Source of the DNA: Actinomycetes bacterium
GTDB taxonomy: Bacteria; Actinomycetota; Actinomycetes; JAHEKZ01
NCBI GenBank assembly: GCA_027117675.1
Contig: JAJAYM010000123.1
Coordinates: forward strand, 1-10,149
Reading direction: 5' to 3'
Length of the DNA stretch: 10,149 bases
A program made the translations under genes and the position numbers. Below, in pieces: positions 7,134 to 10,149 of the stretch (positions within the stretch are counted from its first letter, which is position 1; the number at the start of each line of letters is the position of its first letter). The notes under the pieces are model-generated. The model was given only the letters and a program-made list of their open reading frames with translations, was not told where the DNA came from and made no database searches.

Positions 7134-7252
7134 CCATCAAGCCTAGGCGTGGGGGCTCACCTCCACCGTACGGGTGACGCTTCCTCAAGGGTTCAGGCAA
7201 CTCCGACGATCTCGACCATGACGCAACGACAGGGATCGTGAGAGGACCTCTA
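7134..7252. promoter_or_regulatory. Divergent intergenic region nth / rsiG
   Basis: This 119-bp gap separates two divergent genes and must contain promoters for both, although I cannot point to a convincing -35/-10 pair. Two symmetric elements are visible. One is CACC-N5-GGTG at 7164-7176, part of a wider TCACC-N11-GGTGA at 7157-7177 and containing the 8-bp palindrome CCGTACGG (7166-7173). The other is AGAGG-A-CCTCT at 7241-7251, which covers the ribosome binding site of the rightward gene. Either could be an operator; nothing else supports this. Confidence 0.45.
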
Positions 7253-7783
7253 ATGACCACGCGGTCAAAGGAACGCACAGCGCGAGCGGCAACCCGAGAG
7301 GTTCCGCAGCGCAGTGAGGAGTTTGCCCACCTCTCACTGCGGGCCCTCCGCGAACAGCGTCGAACTCTTGGGAACGAGGAGCACCGCGTCTCGTACTGGC
7401 GACGGCTGATCCAAGCCCGGATGGACCTCATCGCGCTTTCGGGCGGCGACGACAGCGTCCGCCTCGGGCGGCTGCGGATGGCCTTAGCTGAGACCCGCGT
7501 CGGCAGTGGCAGAGGTGCACTGGTCGACATCATGCCGATCGACGACGTGCCACCCCTGCCGGATCTAGCTGGCCTCTGGGCCCGCGAAGCAGACCCCGAC
7601 GACCCCGAGTCAGTCCGCTCCCTCAAACGCGACCTCGCCTTTGCCGAGCTGCAGCTGTCGGCGTACCGCGCCGCCCTGCACCGACGACTGGCCGGAACAA
7701 CCGGTGAGCTGATCGCCCGCTACCGCGAGGAACCTCGCCTGGCCCTCACCGCACTACCAATCCCACCGGACGAGCTGATCTGA
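7253..7783 (+). CDS. rsiG: RsiG-like cyclic-di-GMP-binding anti-sigma factor
   Basis: This 176-residue, all-helical, highly charged soluble protein has no signal peptide or membrane span. Residues 43-58 match the c-di-GMP signature E(X)3S(X)2R(X)3Q(X)3D of RsiG exactly: Glu43, Ser47, Arg50, Gln54 and Asp58 in a long helix (about 22-63). After an acidic, proline-containing linker (64-116), a second helix (about 117-160) has a decayed copy: Glu132, Ser136 and Arg139 fit, but His143 and Ala147 replace Gln and Asp. In Streptomyces venezuelae, RsiG holds the sigma factor WhiG inactive when loaded with c-di-GMP, using two such helices as an antiparallel coiled coil. The partner sigma factor here is not in the window. 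I chose ATG 7253 (AGAGGA six bases upstream) over GTG 7238. It lies 112 bp before crp on the same strand. The motif match is direct; ligand and function are inferred. Confidence 0.8.
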   Translation: MTTRSKERTARAATREVPQRSEEFAHLSLRALREQRRTLGNEEHRVSYWRRLIQARMDLIALSGGDDSVRLGRLRMALAETRVGSGRGALVDIMPIDDVPPLPDLAGLWAREADPDDPESVRSLKRDLAFAELQLSAYRAALHRRLAGTTGELIARYREEPRLALTALPIPPDELI

Positions 7784-7790
7784 CGAGGCA

Positions 7791-7804
7791 GCGTCCCCGG
7801 ACGC
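7791..7804 (+). terminator. Short GC-rich hairpin after rsiG
   Basis: GCGTC (7791-7795) and GACGC (7800-7804) enclose a CCCG loop, eight bases after the rsiG stop. The stem has only five pairs and is followed by CCCCAAAA rather than T residues, so it is at best a weak or partial terminator before crp. Confidence 0.25.
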
Positions 7805-7883
7805 CCCAAAATACTGCAATCTCCCCTAGCCTGGAGTGCACGTCGGGTGCCGATTATCGAATCTGTGCGACCGACGCCGAACC

Positions 7884-7888
7884 GGAGG
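7884..7888 (+). promoter_or_regulatory. Shine-Dalgarno GGAGG of crp
   Basis: GGAGG ends seven bases before the GTG at 7896. It rules out the upstream in-frame GTG at 7836 as the start, because that longer form would place this site inside the gene and its extra residues do not resemble the family. Confidence 0.75.
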
Positions 7889-7895
7889 TAACTGC

Positions 7896-8576
7896 GTGGA
7901 CGACGACGTCCTGCGGCGGACGCCGCTCTTTGCGGCACTCGACGATGCGGCAGCCGCAGCACTGCGGGCCACCATGAGCCACGAGACGGTCGCCCGCGGC
8001 GCCGTCGTCTTCTCTGAAGGTGAGCCAGGCGACCGGCTTTTCATCATCGTCGACGGCAAGATCAAACTCGGACAGACCTCAGGTGACGGTCGAGAGCAAG
8101 TGATGGCCGTGTTCGGCCCAGGCGCGATGTTCGGTGAGCTCTCGCTGTTCGACCCCGGCACCCGCACCTCCACCGCGTCAGCAGTCACCGACTCGGTGCT
8201 GCTCTCACTGAGCCAGCGCGACCTTCGACCGTGGCTCACCGGACGCCCCGAGGTCGCTGAGGCGCTACTGCAGGCACTGGCGCAACGGCTGCGGCGGACC
8301 AATGAGGCGATGGCCGATCTGGTCTTCAGCGACGTGCCCGGGCGCGTCGCCAAAGCGCTCCTCGACCTGTCCGAGAAGTTTGGTCAACCACAGCCGGACG
8401 GCAGCACCCTTGTGACGCACGACCTGACGCAAGAAGAACTGGCGCAACTAGTCGGTGCCTCACGCGAGACGGTCAACAAGTCGTTGGCCGACTTCGCCTC
8501 ACGCGGATGGATCCGGCTTGAGGCGCGTTCGGTGATCTTGCTGGACGCCGAACGCGTCACCCGCCGTGCCGGCTAG
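7896..8576 (+). CDS. crp: Crp/Fnr-family cAMP-receptor transcription regulator
   Basis: This 226-residue DNA-binding regulator is very similar along its length to M. tuberculosis Crp (Rv3676, 224 residues) and to GlxR-type regulators. The cyclic-nucleotide-binding domain (about 9-120) includes FSEGEPGDRLFIIVDGKIKLG and the cAMP pocket Gly80-Glu81-Leu82 with Arg90-Thr91. The dimer helix carries LAQRLRRTNEAMADL with Thr135-Asn136, the positions that contact cAMP in the mycobacterial protein. The winged helix-turn-helix (about 148-218) has DLTQEELAQLVGASRETVNKSLADFASRGWI, with recognition-helix residues Arg190 and Glu191. There is no Fnr-type cysteine cluster, so cAMP rather than oxygen is the expected signal. 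GTG start with GGAGG seven bases before it. I see no clear TGTGA-N6-TCACA site in the 112-bp leader, so autoregulation is not evident. It probably has its own promoter or is cotranscribed with rsiG. Confidence 0.95.
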   Translation: MDDDVLRRTPLFAALDDAAAAALRATMSHETVARGAVVFSEGEPGDRLFIIVDGKIKLGQTSGDGREQVMAVFGPGAMFGELSLFDPGTRTSTASAVTDSVLLSLSQRDLRPWLTGRPEVAEALLQALAQRLRRTNEAMADLVFSDVPGRVAKALLDLSEKFGQPQPDGSTLVTHDLTQEELAQLVGASRETVNKSLADFASRGWIRLEARSVILLDAERVTRRAG

Positions 8577-8607
8577 CCACCGCGCAGGGGTTCGGGCCGT
8601 TCGGCAG

Positions 8608-8669
8608 GTACGAGAGCTAGCCCCGAAATTAGCCCGGCGGATTCAAGAATTTAGGGCTAAGTCTCGTAC
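8608..8669. repeat. 62-bp interrupted palindrome between convergent crp and metallo-hydrolase genes
   Basis: The arms are GTACGAGA (8608-8615) with TCTCGTAC (8662-8669), TAGCCC (8618-8623) with GGGCTA (8654-8659), and AAATT (8626-8630) with AATTT (8648-8652), which is 19 paired bases. They are separated only by a 2x2 mismatch and a small asymmetric bulge, with a 17-base loop. An extra TAGCCC at 8630-8635 offers an alternative pairing (TTAGCCC with GGGCTAA). It fills most of the 100-bp gap between the two stops and is more A/T-rich than its surroundings. A factor-dependent bidirectional terminator is the simplest reading. There is no T-run, and the size and internal repetition also fit a dispersed palindromic element. 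Confidence 0.7.
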
Positions 8670-8676
8670 GCGCGAG

Positions 8677-9498
8677 TTAGCGGTGCAGGGCGTCGGCGGC
8701 GCGCGCGTTGCCGGTCGCTGACAGGTACTCCAGCTGCGCCTGAACCTGGGCGACAACGACATCCCGCAGCGCCGGGCCCGGCAAGCCGTAGACAGCGGCC
8801 ACAATCTCGCCAACGGTCGACGAACCCGCGTCCAGCACGTTGCTGATCTGGTCGAGCCGTTTTGCGCGGTGTGCGATGAGGGTGTCAAGGGCCGGGAGCC
8901 CCCACAGAACCAGTGGTCCATGACCGGGCAGCAGCGTCAGCGACGCGCCGGCTGCCGCAAGGTCACGCAAACGCTTCAGTGATTCGAGATAAGGACCGAC
9001 GCGGCCATCGGGCCAGGCGATCAGCGACGACCCTTCGCCCAGGATGGTGTCGCCCGTCAGCAGCGCACCGTCGCGCGGAACGTGCAGGCAGACCGAGTCT
9101 GCGGTGTGACCAGGAGTGGCCATCACCTGCAGCACCAGACCATCAACGTCGATCTGCTCGCGATCCTGCAGCGAAACAGTGCCGCGACACCAGGCCGGGT
9201 CGAGCGCGCGTACCGGCGCCCGGGTCTGTGCGTGCAGCGCGTCCACCGCGCCTGAGTGGTCGGCGTGCCCATGCGTCAGCAAGATCAACGCTACTTCACA
9301 CCCGGAACGCTCGACCTCGGCAAGCACCGCGTCGACGTGCGCATCGTCAGCTGGTCCGGGATCGACAACGACGCACCGTTCGGCGTCCGGCTCGAAGAGC
9401 ACCCAGGTGTTGGTTCCGGTGAGCGTGAGCACGCTGGGATTGGGCGCCGTGATGCACCGCGCTCGTTGGGGCTCGACTCCTTCGACCGGTTCGATCAT
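8677..9498 (-). CDS. Metallo-beta-lactamase-fold hydrolase (LACTB2/Rv3677c-like)
   Basis: This cytoplasmic metallo-hydrolase has 273 residues. The two-metal site is complete: THGHADHSG gives His76, His78, Asp80 and His81; then His131 in TPGHT, Asp150 in LLTGDTILG, and His193 in LPGHGP. The N-terminal NPSVLTLTGTNTWVL and the C-terminal segment after about residue 203 (ALDTLIAHRAKRLDQISNVL and onward, like the BLACT winged-helix domain) match the LACTB2-like group, whose human member is an endoribonuclease. In M. tuberculosis the equivalent neighbour of crp is Rv3677c. Glyoxalase II-like or thioesterase activity cannot be excluded, and antibiotic resistance is unlikely. The frame is open further upstream to 9651, but that part overlaps the Nudix gene. 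The ATG at 9498 forms an ATGA overlap with the Nudix stop and matches where homology begins. Confidence 0.93.
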   Translation of the reverse strand: MIEPVEGVEPQRARCITAPNPSVLTLTGTNTWVLFEPDAERCVVVDPGPADDAHVDAVLAEVERSGCEVALILLTHGHADHSGAVDALHAQTRAPVRALDPAWCRGTVSLQDREQIDVDGLVLQVMATPGHTADSVCLHVPRDGALLTGDTILGEGSSLIAWPDGRVGPYLESLKRLRDLAAAGASLTLLPGHGPLVLWGLPALDTLIAHRAKRLDQISNVLDAGSSTVGEIVAAVYGLPGPALRDVVVAQVQAQLEYLSATGNARAADALHR

Positions 9499-10076
9499 TC
9501 GGTCACCGCCTCGATGTGGGTGGGAGCGGCCGCTAACGCGGACGCAACGTCGTCGAACATCGTCAACGACGTCAGGGTGCTGATGGTAGGCGGCCACATG
9601 GGCAACGCGCCCGCAGCAAAGGCATCTACAGCGGCACGGAGGACGAACCACTGGCCGGACGCGACCTCACCGGTGAGCGGTTCAGGGGACGCCCCCGCCG
9701 GACAACGCGCCAGGTAGAAGCGGGCGTCAAACCTGCGGGTATCGCCGGGAGGAGTCACCCAGCGGCCCCACGGCACCAGCGAATCCGCAGCAAGACGGAC
9801 GCCGCTCTCTTCCCACGTTTCGCGAACCGCGGCAGCAAGGTGGCCGCGCACGACGTCGAAGTCGCGATCACCCCACACCGAAGCATCGGCGGAGACGTCG
9901 TGCGTCACGGTCGACGCGTCCTCGTCGTCATCAACTTGCCCACCGGGGAACGCAAACATCCCGGCGGCGAAAGCCAGGGTGGTCGCACGCTGCTGAAGCC
10001 ATACCTCGAGCCCATCGGCACCATCGCGCAGCAAGACGACCGTGGCAGCGGGCCGGATCGGCATCGACTCGATCAC
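9495..10076 (-). CDS. Nudix hydrolase with long insertion in the Nudix box (NUDT19-like)
   Basis: This 193-residue Nudix hydrolase begins its domain at about residue 8 (RPAATVVLLRDGADGLEVWLQQR). The Nudix box is split: FAFPGGQVDDDED at 41-53, an insertion of roughly 25-30 residues, then AAVRETWEESGV at 82-93 with the metal-binding Glu86, Glu89 and Glu90. This architecture resembles the NUDT19 group, whose mammalian member is a peroxisomal CoA diphosphatase. That likeness suggests a CoA-derivative or similar substrate but does not prove it. The C-terminus (about 155-185) is a small helical extension with PPTISTLTSL, common in this group. GTG start at 10076 overlaps the TGA of the preceding gene (GTGA); the internal ATG at 10064 is a less likely alternative. 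Its stop overlaps the ATG of the metallo-hydrolase gene, so the three genes form one translationally coupled operon. Confidence 0.88.
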   Translation of the reverse strand: MIESMPIRPAATVVLLRDGADGLEVWLQQRATTLAFAAGMFAFPGGQVDDDEDASTVTHDVSADASVWGDRDFDVVRGHLAAAVRETWEESGVRLAADSLVPWGRWVTPPGDTRRFDARFYLARCPAGASPEPLTGEVASGQWFVLRAAVDAFAAGALPMWPPTISTLTSLTMFDDVASALAAAPTHIEAVTE

Positions 10077-10149
10077 GCCACCACCGGCCGCGGCACGAAG
10101 GGCTTGGCCAGCAGGTCGGCGAACCGTGCCAGGATCGGTGACACGACAG
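10073..10149 (-). CDS. C-terminal end of an unidentified gene (truncated by window edge)
   Basis: An open frame enters from the right edge and ends with TGA at 10073, giving 24 residues: VVSPILARFADLLAKPFVPR followed by PVVA. The stop overlaps the GTG of the Nudix gene, which is the pattern of the operon and the main reason to believe this frame. The fragment is too short to identify. RidA-family proteins or ArsA-like ATPases often occur near this place in Actinobacteria, but nothing in these residues confirms either. Confidence 0.55.
   Translation of the reverse strand, partial: VVSPILARFADLLAKPFVPRPVVA

Noticed and set aside
7864..7880. Crp self-binding site upstream of crp (CTGTGCGACCGACGCC)
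   Set aside because: Only one half resembles TGTGA; the TCACA half is missing.
7836..7895. GTG at 7836 as the start of crp
   Set aside because: The GGAGG at 7884-7888 and the family length both point to GTG 7896.
8677..9498. Beta-lactam resistance gene
   Set aside because: The metal-binding fold is shared by many hydrolases, there is no signal peptide, and the closest resemblance is to LACTB2/Rv3677c-type housekeeping proteins.
9499..9651. Upstream extension of the metallo-beta-lactamase-fold gene
   Set aside because: The extra 51 residues overlap the Nudix gene and look like out-of-frame translation (Cys/Arg/His-rich); the ATGA junction marks the start.

Overview
The window is a chromosomal stretch from a high-GC Gram-positive bacterium of the class Actinomycetia. 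Evidence: codon use is strongly G/C at third positions, GTG starts are frequent, and the gene order matches the well-known Mycobacterium tuberculosis Rv3667-Rv3677c block (acs, a holin-like membrane protein, an EphE-type hydrolase, MarP, a Nudix CoA hydrolase, a TlpA-like thioredoxin, Nth, Crp and a metallo-beta-lactamase-fold protein). The Crp protein is close to mycobacterial Crp. The exact order or genus cannot be read from the window. There are no rRNA or tRNA genes, no insertion sequence, no phage and no CRISPR array. It is a coding-dense, mostly conserved core region.

Layout. Bases 1-965 (+) hold the C-terminal half of acetyl-CoA synthetase, acs. Then come three rightward genes: nhaA (1147-2406), a small two-helix membrane protein of the actinobacterial holin-like family (2489-2941), and an epoxide-hydrolase-like alpha/beta hydrolase (2938-3843) that shares an ATGA junction with it. 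They converge on a leftward operon transcribed in the order nth (7133-6405), TlpA-like lipoprotein thioredoxin (6405-5788), NudL-type CoA pyrophosphatase (5791-5150) and the membrane serine protease marP (5099-3921). The first two junctions overlap and the third has a 50-bp gap. Divergent from nth is a rightward pair: an RsiG-like protein (7253-7783) and crp (7896-8576). These converge on a second leftward operon: the end of an unidentified gene (10149-10073), a Nudix hydrolase with a long insertion in its box (10076-9495) and a metallo-beta-lactamase-fold hydrolase (9498-8677). Both junctions there are 4-nt overlaps.

How the genes fit together. acs and the two CoA-diphosphatase-like Nudix enzymes concern acetyl-CoA and CoA. 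nhaA and marP both have known links to pH and ion homeostasis. The thioredoxin lipoprotein and MarP act on the same outer side of the membrane, and MarP keeps the cysteine pair that forms a disulfide in the mycobacterial enzyme. The most interesting locus is rsiG-crp. The RsiG-like protein carries one exact copy of the cyclic di-GMP signature E(X)3S(X)2R(X)3Q(X)3D and one degraded copy, and it lies 112 bp upstream of a cAMP-receptor regulator. A likely c-di-GMP-responsive anti-sigma factor and a cAMP-responsive activator are therefore side by side.

Only short gaps lack genes. The longest is 181 bp, between acs and nhaA. The 100-bp gap between crp and the metallo-hydrolase gene contains a striking 62-bp interrupted palindrome.
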